Notes under the pieces: model-generated | Seen by the model: only the letters and a program-made list of their open reading frames with translations | Database searches by the model: none | Told to the model about the DNA's origin: nothing | Shown: positions 12,823 through 24,325 of the stretch, in pieces | How positions within the stretch are numbered: position 1 is the first letter of the stretch | Layout of the letters: each line of letters begins with the position of its first letter | Source of the DNA: Plazaster borealis | Lineage: Eukaryota; Echinodermata; Asteroidea; Forcipulatida; Labidiasteridae | Assembly (NCBI GenBank): GCA_021014325.1 | Contig: JAJGQC010000293.1 | Location: 1-64,000, forward strand | Length of the DNA: 64,000 bases | Reading direction: 5' to 3' | Translations under genes and position numbers: made by a program

Positions 12823-13466
12823 TTACATTAAAAAGCTTATTGTTATTATTAATTACTAGTTCAGTAAAACCTTTTGACGTTGTCCGACAGCTCCCTTAAT
12901 ATTATCTCCCAGCCTTCAATTAAGTACATGAGTTGCGTATATTTATAAAGTAATAATAAATGAAAATAACCGGATATTTGAGTGATAGACAACACTAAAT
13001 CCTATTATAAAATTGGTTTTGTTGTTTCCCATGTGCTTAAGCAAACTAAATTGAGATCCATATGCTAGACAATTCTCTGGGACCGACGGAAACCACAGGC
13101 CATAGGGTAGCTGGAATTAACTCGGTAGTCCCTATCAACACGTATTGGTGCCCTGCCAGGGAGGGAGATTGCATGAAATTCAGCAAAACAGTGTAATCCA
13201 CCGGATGTACACTGGATTTAGATACTGAGATAAATCAAACATCTTTGGAGATGTCAGTCGTTCAACTTTTGGGCGTCCAATTTGCTATACGGGAATAAAG
13301 AACCAATAAACAAACAACAAATAATAATAATAACAACATACATTTATGTAGTGCAAAATCCATTAATACAAATGCTCAGAGGCTCTTTACTTAACAATAA
13401 AATGAAGAGGAAACTTTCAAAGAGATAAAAATAATATAAGCAGAGGCAATAAACTTATTCCACACT

Positions 13467-13602
13467 TTAAGTAGGGACTATTAAGAACGTTTACGTCAAA
13501 GCTTTCAAGCTTTCTTTTTTTTTTTTTTTTGAAAGCTACCTAAGAAGGTAAAGATTTTGTTGAAATTTTTGACGTAAACGTTCTTAATAGTTCCTACTTA
13601 AA
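13467..13602. mobile_element. Short TTAA-bordered hairpin element
   Basis: Arms of about 36 bp (CTTTAAGTAGGGACTATTAA and on, 13465-13500; reversed at 13567-13603) differ at only about one position, bracketing a loop with a run of 16 T. TTAA occurs at both borders. The near-identity of the arms implies recent arrival or recent correction. Confidence 0.8.
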
Positions 13603-13734
13603 GGCAAAGTATAAAATGTTTAGTTGTAAAACTGGTCTGCGTAGGATCTTTTTTGTCTTGACATCAAATTTGAGTTATCTTGACCATTTAATATCAATTA
13701 GTCACAAGATTTTCCACCCACTGTTTGTTAGTAC

Positions 13735-13943
13735 ACAATCTGAGACATGTACTGTCAGTAATGCTTCTCAGAATCAAATTTTTGGGGAGAAAAATTGTTA
13801 TCTTTTTCCATAACTGCAGTACTTTGAAGTGAACAGTTTTTCAAAATGCATTATACTATCTAAAGCTGCTGTACTTCTTACCAAGTAAGTCTTTATTGCC
13901 ATTAATTTTCAGAGTCATTACCAAGTGTATACAGACCCTGTCA
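13735..13943 (-). mobile_element. MITE family E, reversed partial copy 4
   Basis: Read on the minus strand it follows copy 3 from GGGTCTGTATACACTTGG to the CTGAGAAGCATTACTGAC centre; the other half is missing. A 139-bp TTAA hairpin lies just upstream. Confidence 0.75.
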
Positions 13944-14317
13944 ATACTTAGGATTTCTGCTGTTATAGATGGATACAATTTCTTGTAGGAGAGATTAATT
14001 CATTATTAAGTTGGCTCTTTTCAATATCATATTTATTACTTTAATTTTCCACTCCACATTTTATCCAGACTATGCATGTTAATTTGTACTTCTTTGTGGT
14101 TTTACTTGTACGTAAATTTGTTCATTCACTTGAGCTCTGGATCCCCAATGAAAGCCTTTTACTGATGCTGACTTCTTGAACTATGTAGCCACTCCCTCTT
14201 TGGAAGTTTTAGAGCTCCATGCTAAATTCGCCTTAAATAAAGAAATCTACAATTGGAACTTATCCAACATTATAACAACTCAAGTTCCGATGAACATTAT
14301 TTTCAAATCTTCTTTAG

Positions 14318-14590
14318 GTGCAGACAGCTACACCTGCTCCAGATCAGCCGAGGCTTTCGGAGTCTGCACCCTGATAAGAGCTGCTGCAGTACCTCCACGA
14401 CGTGGTACCAGTAGCCGCAGGTGGCTGGCAGGCACAGCGACGTGTTTTCAACTTGGCTCATGAGCTTGCTTTTGCGGGTGACTCACATGTCCGTGTGTTT
14501 CCTGAAGATAATTTGTTGCAAATGTGCCCCCTTGATGCTCCAGTTTACCATGGAGATCATTCAGATTACCGTGTTGTGGCTCATCGAGGG
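14318..14590 (+). pseudogene. Degenerate protein-like block, unrecognised
   Basis: After a good acceptor-like sequence (CTTCTTTAG, to 14317) the composition becomes GC-richer, and one frame reads like an ordinary soluble protein (Gln-, Asp-, Pro-rich start, then ELLQYLHDVVPVAAGGWQAQ and on to about 14590). It is broken by adjacent TGA and TAA codons near 14372-14377. Residue usage in this frame looks protein-like, unlike the Phe/Leu/Ile/Cys-rich chance frames elsewhere in the window. I do not recognise the family. It could be a decayed transposon protein, a processed pseudogene piece, or an exon whose reading frame I misjudge. Confidence 0.3.
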
Positions 14591-16220
14591 TTGTTGTTTT
14601 GTTCATGTATGTTCATTGTGATCTGCAGAGAGAAACGCATTATGTCGTCAGGCAATACGTGTCTGATTTACTTTTAGGCATTCATTCAAATAATTACATC
14701 TCCATTTAATTAATGTTGGTTTCCTTTACTTTTAATTTATTCAATTTTACTTTCAGGAGGGAAAATCACATTAATTAAATAGAATAGTTTCAAAATTGAA
14801 ATGATATTAGCAATAGCATTGATTAGTTCTAAATGAATGCTAAGTTATAATTTCCCTGAGAGATCGTACAATATTTAACTTCGGTTGTCTGAGTAATACA
14901 GGAATTACTGTGTCAGGAATGTGTCTTGATCAGCAACAGACTAGAGCTCTTAACGAATGTTTATTAGTGTTCCTGAAAGAAAGGTGTTATAATAACGGAG
15001 GCAACGGTGGAAATAAGACGAGTTATAGATTTAAATGATGTCTGGGTACAATGCCCTTTTCAGTCACAAACGAATGCTCAAATTAGAATTCCCCAGACTT
15101 CATCCAGTTCTGCTATGGTTAGAGCCAAGCTTTTTCCTTAGAGATTACAAACACCCGTACACAATTCCCACTTAAATGTAAGGTAAAAGGATACCACTCT
15201 TTGCTGAGCTAGAGATGGCAATGCAAAATCTTGCCCCCGAACCATGTGACATAGCAACACTGGAATTAGTCTGAGGAATTCAAATTGAGCAGTCACTTGT
15301 GACTGAACAAGGCAGTGTACCAGACATCATTTAAATCTATTTTGAAATGGCTGATTGCCTCCATGCCTCATATAGGTGCTCTTTGGCCTTTGTAAGGGAA
15401 AACAGCCTTGCCCTTAAAGAAGACAGTCTATCCCCCTCGGGTCTGATTCTTCCCGAGCTTACATGGATTTATGAAGTCATGCTTGGTAGACTTCATTCTT
15501 ATCCCGCTTCACTATCCAGCGGAAATAAATCACAACGTGAATCTAATCCTTCCGTTAACTTCAACTTAACATTAGCAAAACAGTTTCTGTTAACATGACT
15601 TTTAAAAATCAAGGAGGATTTAAAAAACCAGTGTGCGTTGATAGTTTTGATCCCAAAGCTGACTTGACATTTTCCAAAATGGCTAGATTAAGTGTTGCCT
15701 TTAAGTTTCTGATCAACAGTAGTTTTGGTTGTGGATGTCTTATACGTAATAGAGGAGGGTTATATTTTGGGTGATGATCAACAGCTAACAGTGTTGCAGT
15801 AACAGTGTAAAAAGGTTGTACCTGAAAATTAACCTGATTCAAAACAATCTGTACATAAATCTAGAAAATAAGCAAACAAAGCACAGATTTAAAAAAATCA
15901 CATGTCCGAGAATCAAAGGGATTTCATAAAAATTGAATTGTTTGTTTTACTGAACTGAAACAAAATTTTAGTTCCTAGTCACTTAAGAACAGACTTGACT
16001 ATGACTGACTGGGATGCCAAACCCTTGGGATTAAAGGCCAGGGTTAGGAGCCCTACAGCTTCTCCAGACAGACCCAATGTTTTTAATCATTAAAACTTTC
16101 TCTCTCTTTCTCTCAGGATCACTGATGGTGCTCTTACTTGTAGAAAGTATTAGTGAAGTCACAAGACTTGTGTAGAAGGTAGGATTTACAATTTCATTTC
16201 ATTTAGTGGTTTGTATTGCA
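14591..16220. other. Non-coding stretch
   Basis: Only repeat O copy 2 is recognisable. Frames at 15347-15598 and 15609-15842 show no family features. Confidence 0.5.
15213..15352. repeat. Interspersed repeat O, copy 2
   Basis: GCAAAATCTTGCCCCCGAAC, CATGTGACATAGCAACACTG, GTACCAGACATCATTTAAAT and GAAATGGCTGATTGCC align in order with copy 1. An 83-codon frame at 15347-15598 starts at its end and is not supported. Confidence 0.6.
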
Positions 16221-16450
16221 TGTGTGCACAGCCACAATCATGGGTACACATTTTGTTTTCTCCATTTTATGAACAACAGTTTGAAAACCACTGCAGTTAT
16301 CTCAATGTTATTTATATATCAATTAACAATCGTTGTGTCAATGAAGAATAAAAAGTACTTAGTTTGTCGAAAACAATATCTGCAAAGAGTTACTCAATAT
16401 TTATATGTCTTTGTAACAAAAAGTGTACCCATCTTTGTGGCTGTGCACAT
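16221..16450. mobile_element. Inverted-repeat element L
   Basis: GTGTGCACAGCCACAATCATG at the left and GTGTACCCATCTTTGTGGCT at the right are the arms (about 28 bp, few mismatches). The 119-codon frame 16206-16565 spans it and is judged non-coding because its ends are the arms. Confidence 0.7.
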
Positions 16451-17289
16451 CGCTAAGTATGCCATTGGAAAGCATTTGCCGCATAGAATTCAGAGACACT
16501 TGAATGTTCTCTGTTCATGGGAGCACGTCTTGATAAATTCCTACTTGTTTATTTCACATCTATGAAGATATGATATTTCAATGTGAAAGAGTGGTGCCCT
16601 AACCACAAACTCTATAAAGGAAACAAACACTGTTAGTGTACGAGTTCTATTCAAATAGTTTTGTTTCCCTACAGTAAACTAGAGGCAGGGCTAGGGGAAG
16701 GATTGTGGACACATTTTATGTAATGCTATGCCTTATTGCAATTCCAGATGGTCCTTTTTTGTTGTAAACGATTCGGTGAATTTTCTCTCTACCCTTATAG
16801 AATGGTTTATTACAAAATTGTCATAAGCAGCCACATGCTGAATTGCAACAATTCACAATAAAAAGGGAAAACAATACAGAAAACAGAAGGAAAAAGCAAA
16901 ACTTGGGATCTTTCTTGAGATTGTTATTAGTTGTGTGGATGCATGTGGCTAATGTAATGCGTATGAAGAAGCCTGGTGAAAAAGGTTGATCAAGGTTTTT
17001 GAAGCGCAGACCTTGCTCACCCTCGATCCTTCCTGTATCAGCCAGTAGATCCATAAGGTCCATAGATCACGAGACAATGTCTCAGCCAATTTTTCGAACA
17101 ATAATCCCTGAGGCATCTCAGGCAGGAACAACTCTGCAGCTAAGATCCTCATCAGCTAGGTCTTCTCATTCAAAGTATGAAAGTTATCAAACATGTCAAA
17201 TGTAAAGCATAATATGACATCGCCAAGCAGCTGAGGGAGTCAACGAACAACTGGCAGGGTCATTATATTGACGCCCCTAAACAACCCCA

Positions 17290-17780
17290 ACTTTTTTCCT
17301 TGGTGGTTAAAAATAGTCAGCACTATCACTTGACTTTTCACTATACAAGGTCAGGTGTAATCAATTTGCTGTGGGCAGGTGATTAGTTCCCTTGCATTAA
17401 CTACCATATTCCTGGAATATTAATTTATCTGTGTTATAGCGAGACCTCCCATGAATATCTTTTGGAGAGCTTTGCACCTTCCACTTGAAAAAGCCTGGGT
17501 ATAATTCTGCTTCATCATTGCCCTATATTACACAACCTCTGCTGATATCCTAGTTATCAATGCAGTCTGTGGAATCCCACGTTATCGCTCACAATTTGAG
17601 CTGATCTTGGCCGGGACAAAAGGCGGAGATATTGTTATCACTTGACAGTCACAGTACAAAGCCCCGAGAAGGCAGAGCCTGACTAAAATAGCTCATTGGT
17701 TCTTATTTATAGGAATCATTGAAGCAATGGATGCTATAAATAGATGCATCCACTTATTTTAGCTATATATGGTAAGCAGA
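17290..17780. promoter_or_regulatory. Candidate muscle enhancer: clustered MEF2 sites and E-boxes
   Basis: Three perfect MEF2 sites (YTAWWWWTAR) lie here: TTAAAAATAG 17307-17316, TTATTTATAG 17703-17712 and CTATAAATAG 17734-17743. The last two are 31 bp apart, close to three helical turns, so they would face the same side of the DNA. A CArG-like CTATATATGG follows at 17763-17772. E-boxes for bHLH factors are CACTTG (17327, 17639) and CAGGTG (17352, 17376), with a GATA-type TTATCA at 17635. MEF2 genes are known to be autoregulated together with myogenic bHLH factors in several animals. No repeat family that I recognise covers the segment. Function is inferred from site clustering only. Confidence 0.45.
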
Positions 17781-18487
17781 CTGTCTCGGCAGGAATCAGT
17801 TGATTACGCATGTCACTGTAGGCAAACATAAGGAAATAGAGCACCTCGGATTGAGCAGTGTACGTACGTCACTAGCCGGCTGTTGGGACACACGATGTTC
17901 AGCACAGGCATACTGTAGTTCAATGGCATGGAGCCGTGGGGGAAAGCCTCTTGAACTTGCTATTCAGTGTTGCACTTCTATAGCAACGGTACACGTAATA
18001 CCCTGGCCACATTGTTAATGTCATCGTAGCTGTGAACGATATGGCCAATTGAATAGAAGTCTGTGGGAAAATATTTTTTCTGCTCAGTTAGTATTGGGGG
18101 GTTCTTGCATTGGGATAACAGTTGTATACCAAATAGCATTATGACAAGTTTCCAGAATTTGTTTTCTTTTTTAAATGACGTGCACGGTTACTGCTTTTTA
18201 AAAAACATACAAGAATCTATATTAGATCATAAGATATGTTGTTGTTTTTGTTTTTAGGGGGTGGCGATAGTCAACACTAAGTTGTTTTGATTATTGATTT
18301 GGATTCTTCCTGGAAAATTTGTGTGAAGTGCATGTACATGTAGCAGCGTTTAGACACAAACAATTTTGAAAATAGTCCACAAAAGTTCTCATAATATGAA
18401 AAATATTTTTGTGTAGTTGACACTTTGGTTATACTTTGGAAGATGGAGGATGGCATGTTTTTCATTAGATGTTGTATTTTGGGCCGT

Positions 18488-18570
18488 TTTAGTGTACAAT
18501 CTAGAGAGCATGGTCTTTGTCTTTTTTTTGTAACGTGATATGCTAGCTTCTGCATGGGGGAGTAGGACCG
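18488..18570. mobile_element. Family G, right-end fragment
   Basis: TTTTAGTGTACAATCTAGAG and ATATGCTAGCTTCTGCATGG align with the right half of copy 1 (ACGCTAGCTTGTGCATGGGG). Confidence 0.45.
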
Positions 18571-19001
18571 GAGAGATCAGACTGATTTATGGAACATTTC
18601 AAAGTCAAAGTCACTGCACATCCCTATTGTACAAGATGCATATATGATATATTCTTTATTGACTGAGATGAACCGCTCTGGAATTCCATCCTGCTGGTCC
18701 AGGCATTCAAACAAACAGGGCTCCAGGGAAGCCGTTACATGCTGCCACGCAGCGCAACTCAACGCAATCCAAGCCGTGTAGTCGTGCCTGGAATGTCCCA
18801 CCATTTAACGTTGTTTTAGATTCTCCCCATGCCGTGGGCTTCAGGAATGTGCCTTGACCCTATACTGTCTCCAATTTTTCAACTTTGCATGAGGACTTTT
18901 TGGAAAACTAGTACAGGTATTTTTTTCTTCTTTTTCCTTTTTTGTTTTTACGTCAGAATAAAATGCATGGAATTTTCTGTGTGATGTGCTTTCATAAGTT
19001 T

Positions 19002-19015
19002 TGTGTGTGTGTGTG
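19002..19015. repeat. (TG)n microsatellite
   Basis: Seven TG units. Confidence 0.8.
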
Positions 19016-19948
19016 AAGACATGTAGTCATGTATGGTATGTGCACATGGAGAACTGTATTCAATATTGTAAGACGTTTTTAAAAAGTAGCTTTTAGGGGG
19101 TGGTCAGGAATTATCTTCTTTTAAATCATCATCGTTTTTCAGTATTAGGTTTATGGTGTCTAAAACACACCTGAACATATATTTTAGGGTCCAAGTTTAT
19201 TTTTGTTAGGTAAAATTTGACGCAATCACCAGCACCGTTTACCAAGTTTTACTTGGACTTTGGAGCTCGGAGGTACCTGGCTCCAGCAGGTGAGGAACTA
19301 CACGTCATCAGTACTACATGTACATGACCATGGAACGTGCCCTTGCTGTCCAGAGGTACATGTACATGTACACTAGACCATGAACTCTTCCACGGAACAT
19401 AATTGTTCAGATGTCCAACTAATGACATGCAGGCAGTCATGCTTGCTCACAAGCAGGTGCTGGCATTCAGTACAAAAATAAATGCCCAGATGGTTTTGAA
19501 TGAAGGTCTATGTTTGTAAACCCTTGTTTATGTAGTGACACGTTTGCGCACACATAATTTAAGATGAGGTTATAACTGTACAGCAACATGATGCCGGGAT
19601 GCGTTTACAAAATTGGTCTCCTCAGGATTAAAAAAGTATCAATTAAAGCTTACGACCAAGCAACAATAATATTGCATTATTATAAGAAAAAGATTGTTAC
19701 CTTGCAATGGTTTTATTCCCTATTCCATCTATTTTTCCGAGCAATGAAATGTTGACATTTTGTTTACTTCTTCTGCCAAGTGATTTGTTTCTGTAAATTG
19801 TACTATGCATTCTGGCGATATACAGTACATGTATGCTATTAGTACAACAATTAGAAACAACACGAAGTTAAATGAATATACATTGAAATACAATAGGTTT
19901 TCCTGAATAGTGAGATCAATAGTTTCATTATCATAAGTTTATGAATCC

Positions 19949-20085
19949 AGGCCTGGAAGTACACGGAGGCCATGGCCTTCATTGCCCTGGTCTTGGCCAT
20001 AGTGCCCCTTCAAAAGTTTCCCATAGACTTAAAGATTTTCCAATGGAGGATGTTTTTGCCCTAGCCTTGCCCTCTCAAAGATGAA
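19949..20085 (+). mobile_element. MITE family A, copy 5
   Basis: It starts AGGCCTGGAAGTACACGGAG, carries GTGCCCCTTCAAAAGTTTCC and CATAGACTTAAAGATTTTCC, and ends CCCTCTCAAAGATGAAA; the terminal TTCCAGGCCT is lost at the right. Confidence 0.75.
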
Positions 20086-20684
20086 AGAGTGTATCACCTT
20101 TTTATGCTGTCAATTAGTGAGTTTTTTAATGGGTGAAATCATTTGAATTTATAGTGAAAATTGTTGGAGTATTTTAAGTAGTGAAAAACAGAAGTTGAAT
20201 AATGCATTGTGTAGGGCCTATATATTTGAATGTAAATCTAAAAGATCTTGTCTATATATTGGTCATTATTTGTTAGTATTCAACCAATAACTGTAGCACT
20301 CAGTTCCATTTCCCACAGCGACACTGTGTTAATCCCCCTGTTATTGTTTTTCTGTGAATTTTGACTTTTCTTTTAAAGCACATTTGCTTACTGAAAAACC
20401 AAGGAAACCTCAAAGAAGAACTAGTTAGAAATGATAACTCATTCATAAAGGGAGTTGAATGGAAGAACCTGGTCTTTGCGTCTGTTTACAAGGCCCCTCG
20501 TACGTCCCATATGAATGAAGGCATGACGTCGGCATTGAACTATAGCCATGTTTGGGAACCTTGTTGTCATGTGGCTGCAGTACAGTCAAAACACATGCAA
20601 AGAGAAAGCTTAGTATTTGTAAAAAAAGTTTGTTTTGATTGAATGGTCTTTTGTTGTTTGTTGTGAGTGCAGCACATGGATTAA

Positions 20685-21010
20685 AGGGAGGGTATGTATA
20701 CCTTTGGTAAATACTCCAAAAATTAATGACCATAAAAACTTACTTGGTAAAATGCACTGCATCTGTTGTTAATGTGTACAAATTTTTTTAAATGATTCCA
20801 TTTGAGGGAATGTGGTTTTATAGAGAGGGATTCAAAAATATTTCAATCTGAGAAACGTTTCTGCATGAAACGTTTCTCAGATTGTGTATTCCAATTACGG
20901 ATTATTGTTCCTGTGTGGACATAACCGCTCCAGATTTTCGGCAATATCTTAAAAACGCTAGCACCTTGGATTCTTTTGTCTGATTTATTTAATAATCTTG
21001 CAATATTTAA
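20685..21010 (+). mobile_element. MITE family E, copy 1, with perfect central hairpin
   Basis: TTAA (20681-20684) precedes AGGGAGGGTATGTATACC. The centre at 20844-20884 is a perfect 18-bp inverted repeat (CAATCTGAGAAACGTTTC) around a five-base loop. Then come TGGACATAACCGCTCCAGAT and ATTTTCGGCAATATCTTAAA, conserved in all E copies. The right end is lost. Confidence 0.8.
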
Positions 21011-21635
21011 GTGAACATGAAAAAATGATTTTAAAGTATTAATTGTTTAAATTCACCTCAAATAAGGCTAATTATGACCTGAAATGCCTTCTATGAGAAT
21101 ACTTGTAAATTTATATGTAAATTTATATTCAAAGTGAAAACTGCCTGGTGTAAGGAGTAAGCGTTAATAGTCAATCAATTGATTGTTTGTGTGTATGTTT
21201 GATATTGATGTTTTGGTTTCCAATTATCCAAATGGACACCTGTAGTATTCTGAGCTACATTTAATTCAATGTAAAATTTCATACATTTTCTGTCTGCTGT
21301 CTTGATTAAAATGCACATCATCATTCATGCAATTTGGACAAACGCATGTCATGAGAGAAAATTCAAATGAACAGTGGAAATTGAAATTAATCTCATATTG
21401 TAGTCATTAAATGAACAAACCATTGAAAAAATCATCTGTCCATTTCCATGTATTTTCACGTATTCCTAGAAAAATGTAAAAAAACCTATGCATACAAATT
21501 TATGTATAGGTTTTTACATTAATTTTTTTATATACAAACAGTGTTTTTAACAATGTTGTGTGAGGGGAACATTGATTGTTTGTATGTTTTATGTTTTTGT
21601 TTCCAATTACCAAAATGGATATAGAATTCTGATAA

Positions 21636-21939
21636 TTCTTCTTCTTCTTCCTTTTGAGTGCAGCCTTCATGATTGAAGATAAACCACTGCCAGACACACC
21701 GGGGCGAACCCCTTCTCTTAGCGATAAGTGTGTACTGGGGTCTTTTATGTGCATTGATAGTTTTTATAACAACACACGGGACCTACAGCTTTACGTCCCA
21801 TCCGAAGGACGAAGCAGTAATGGTTAAGTGTCTTGCTTAAGGACACAAGTGTCATGACTGGGACTCGAACCCACACTCTGCTGATCAGAAACACCAGAGC
21901 TTGAGTTCGGTGCTCTTAACCGCTCGGCCACGACACGCC
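21636..21939 (-). repeat. tRNA-derived SINE, family 1, copy 2
   Basis: This reverse-strand copy has its tRNA-like head at 21939 (minus strand GTGTCGTGGCCGAGCGG), a B-box at 21861-21871, the body motif around the minus-strand CTTAAGCAAGACACTTAACC, and an AAG-rich tail at the low-coordinate end. It is the best preserved copy in the window. Confidence 0.85.
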
Positions 21940-22197
21940 ACCATTAACTGAGTTAATATTCTTGATATTAACTGAGGTTTGTGTTCCTTCTCATTTTGAC
22001 TGAACTGTGCCTGTCCTTTTCAAGTTTAGTTTTCAAGTTTAGTTTTGGGAAGCTACAATGTAGTGTACTTGTACTTAGTAGATATAATGAGTCATGAATG
22101 TGAGTCTGATCTCACCATAGCAAAGTCTCTCACGATGAATGCTTTCACATTATCACTAACTGCAGAAGTTGTGATACAAAACCTGCATACTATATGA

Positions 22198-22216
22198 CCA
22201 CTAGAGGGGGCAGTGG
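22198..22216. promoter_or_regulatory. CTCF-core-like motif
   Basis: CCACTAGAGGGGGCAGTGG contains the AGGGGGCAG core of bilaterian CTCF sites and is itself nearly palindromic at its ends. The upstream half of the consensus does not fit, so the match is partial. Confidence 0.2.
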
Positions 22217-22347
22217 TATGCTAATCTTATCAGAAAATTGGGGAAATTACATCAAACTGTGATTTTCGGTTGCAGTAGTTACGTGTGAGAGCTACTTATG
22301 TACAGTACAGAAATGTGACCGCAGTAAAAGAACTTCATGATGTAAAG

Positions 22348-23287
22348 CAGGGCTCGAATTTGGGGGAAAAATCCACAAGACCACAGGGCTTGTTGCTCAG
22401 AATTTTTACTGGACCGGAACATTTTTTACAAGACCGAAGTCATATGAGAAGAAAAAATCCAAAACGCAACAAAAACACACCAAAACTTGTTTTTTCATAC
22501 TGCTGCGCCTGTGTAAGTTTTTCACTTGCAGATTGCTTAACAGGCAGTTTTGGCTTTGAAACCCCTTCCAGAAATTTCCACATACCTTCTTTTTACACGA
22601 TGATTGCTGCCATAGAAAAAATGAAAATAAGTTTTGACGATCATTTTGACAGGACAACAACATTGTCAAAATTTAACATACGAAGCATGAAAAGACGTGT
22701 GGAAACAATACGTTACTTTTAATCCATGCAACACAGGGATGTGTGGTGTTGAAAGAATACAACCTATACGCCATTAATACGATTTCAACACTGTATAATT
22801 CGTTGGTGTAAGGTATCAGACTTTAAAGTGACATCATGCCATGCACATGGTCAGTGGTGAACGAACGAAGCGCTGTACTGTGGTGTCCTGCCGGGCACCA
22901 GTACAAACATCACGCATGCACGGCGGGTGCCGATCGCTCGTCCCACTGGGCGCCTAAAGCATGGTTTGAGCCCAGTGCAGTGGTCGTGGGCATGAGCAAA
23001 CTCTGGATAGGGAACTTTGAAGCACGAAGAACGGTCGGCCGGGTTGGATGTTCCGCGCTCGGAAATAATTTGACGCCAACAAATAAAACAAAAAAAATTC
23101 AAATTGAGATTTAAATACATTTACTTAATGAAAGATTATTCATTTCATGTAATGATAATACTTTTATTATGTTAAAATAAACTTTAAAAAACACAAGACC
23201 GCCGGACTTGTTCAGTATAAAGTTTACTGGACCGACGCTAAAATCACTGGCCTCGGGCCTGCGGTCCAGTGTTAATTTCGAGCCCTG
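22348..23287. mobile_element. hAT-like non-autonomous element, family F, copy 1
   Basis: The ends CAGGGCTCGAA and TTCGAGCCCTG are inverted repeats, bordered by the 5-bp duplication TAAAG (22343-22347, 23288-23292). Shared interior words: AAAATCCACAAGACC near the left and AAATCACTGGCCTCGGGCCTG near the right. This is the longest copy (940 bp) and has a GC-rich insert around 22830-23060. Frames inside (145 codons at 22285-22722 and others) show no transposase motif. Confidence 0.85.
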
Positions 23288-24133
23288 TAAAGTATAGGAA
23301 GCTACATGTGTAGTGGAGGGCATTTGTAAATAATTTGAACAATTGTGATTGTTATCATTGACATACTGCTAAAACCTATATGTAAATAGCTTGCTTGGAG
23401 AATTTGACTTAATTAAGATTTGACCAATTATTTTGTATAGTCTTGTGTGGTTGGGGGGGGGGTTGCTTTTAATTTCAAGGAAAAATGTTTTTAAAACGAC
23501 TTGTCAATTGAGTAATGTTTTTTCTTAATTTTTTTCTTCATCTTCTTGAATTTGTAATTTGTTGTTGTTTGTCCCTTTTAGTCCGGCAGAGGAATTTTGT
23601 TAACGGTTCATAACTGACTTTCGGTAATATTCAATCAAAACGGCCTTGAATTTGACTGACGAGAAATTCCTCCTTGGAATGTAAAGATCCAGTAGTTGTC
23701 TTAGGGAGCCCATTCCTATGCATATTGATAAAAACTTGTATCAAATGTGCCATGGTATTTTTATCCCAAAACCCAATCTCTGTACTGCCCATCATCTGGT
23801 TTAATCGCTTCAAAGAGCAAACATTTTTGAACAGCTGATATTGTGCAAAACAATACACCATACAAAAGAATGGATGTACAGTCATTTGTTTTTTTCACAC
23901 TATGCACAATGCAGTATGCACAATGGATGTGATTTTCGGCCTACATGTAGGCCTAACTGCTGTTTGTGTACAGTTTAGCTTGTGTTTTTGTGGGAGAGTT
24001 TTGCATTTTGATACCTGTGTGCATGTATAGAGACAATTCTTGCTCTGAGTTGCCTAAAAACTGATATGGATATCGATAATGTTGCACGCTTCTGATAGTG
24101 TTTACTTTGTGCTTTGTTTCCAAGTGTCCATAT
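23288..24133. other. Non-coding stretch with an unassigned minus-strand frame
   Basis: An 84-codon minus frame (23631-23885) has a less biased composition than most chance frames, but I recognise no domain and see no splice sites that fit. It could be a decayed transposon piece. Confidence 0.3.
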
Positions 24134-24325
24134 GGGCCCAATTTCATAAAGCATGTAAGCACAACAACTTGCTAAGCACAGAAAACTCTTGCTCAGGAAA
24201 AATAGGTTACCAGCCAAAATACCATACAGTTACCATTGCTGTGACTGGTATCCCACTCATGTCTTGCTTAGCAAAGAAATTTGCTAAGCAGATATTCTGC
24301 TTAACAGCTTTATGAAATTGGGCCC
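24134..24325. mobile_element. MITE family B, copy 2 (intact)
   Basis: A 192-bp element with perfect 19-bp terminal inverted repeats, GGGCCCAATTTCATAAAGC and its reverse complement. The interior repeats TTGCTAAGCA-type words in both orientations, so the whole can fold into a long hairpin. Several TGCTTAGC-like words recur in every B copy. Confidence 0.9.

Larger units (their letters stand above)
17781..19948. other. Non-coding stretch next to the candidate enhancer
   Basis: The first 250 bases remain moderately GC-rich and may belong to the same regulatory block. Further on there are a G fragment, a TG run and a dense group of TACATGTA words at 19310-19380. Confidence 0.4.

Noticed and set aside
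16206..16565. 119-codon open frame on the + strand
   Set aside because: Its first and last parts are the inverted arms of element L, composition is Cys/Phe/Ile-heavy, and no domain or splice context fits.
22285..22722. 145-codon + frame, the longest in the window
   Set aside because: It runs from unique sequence into family F copy 1, and no homologous frame is kept in the other F copies.
23631..23885. 84-codon minus frame with fairly protein-like composition
   Set aside because: I could not link it to any family or splice sites, so it is only noted within the surrounding stretch.
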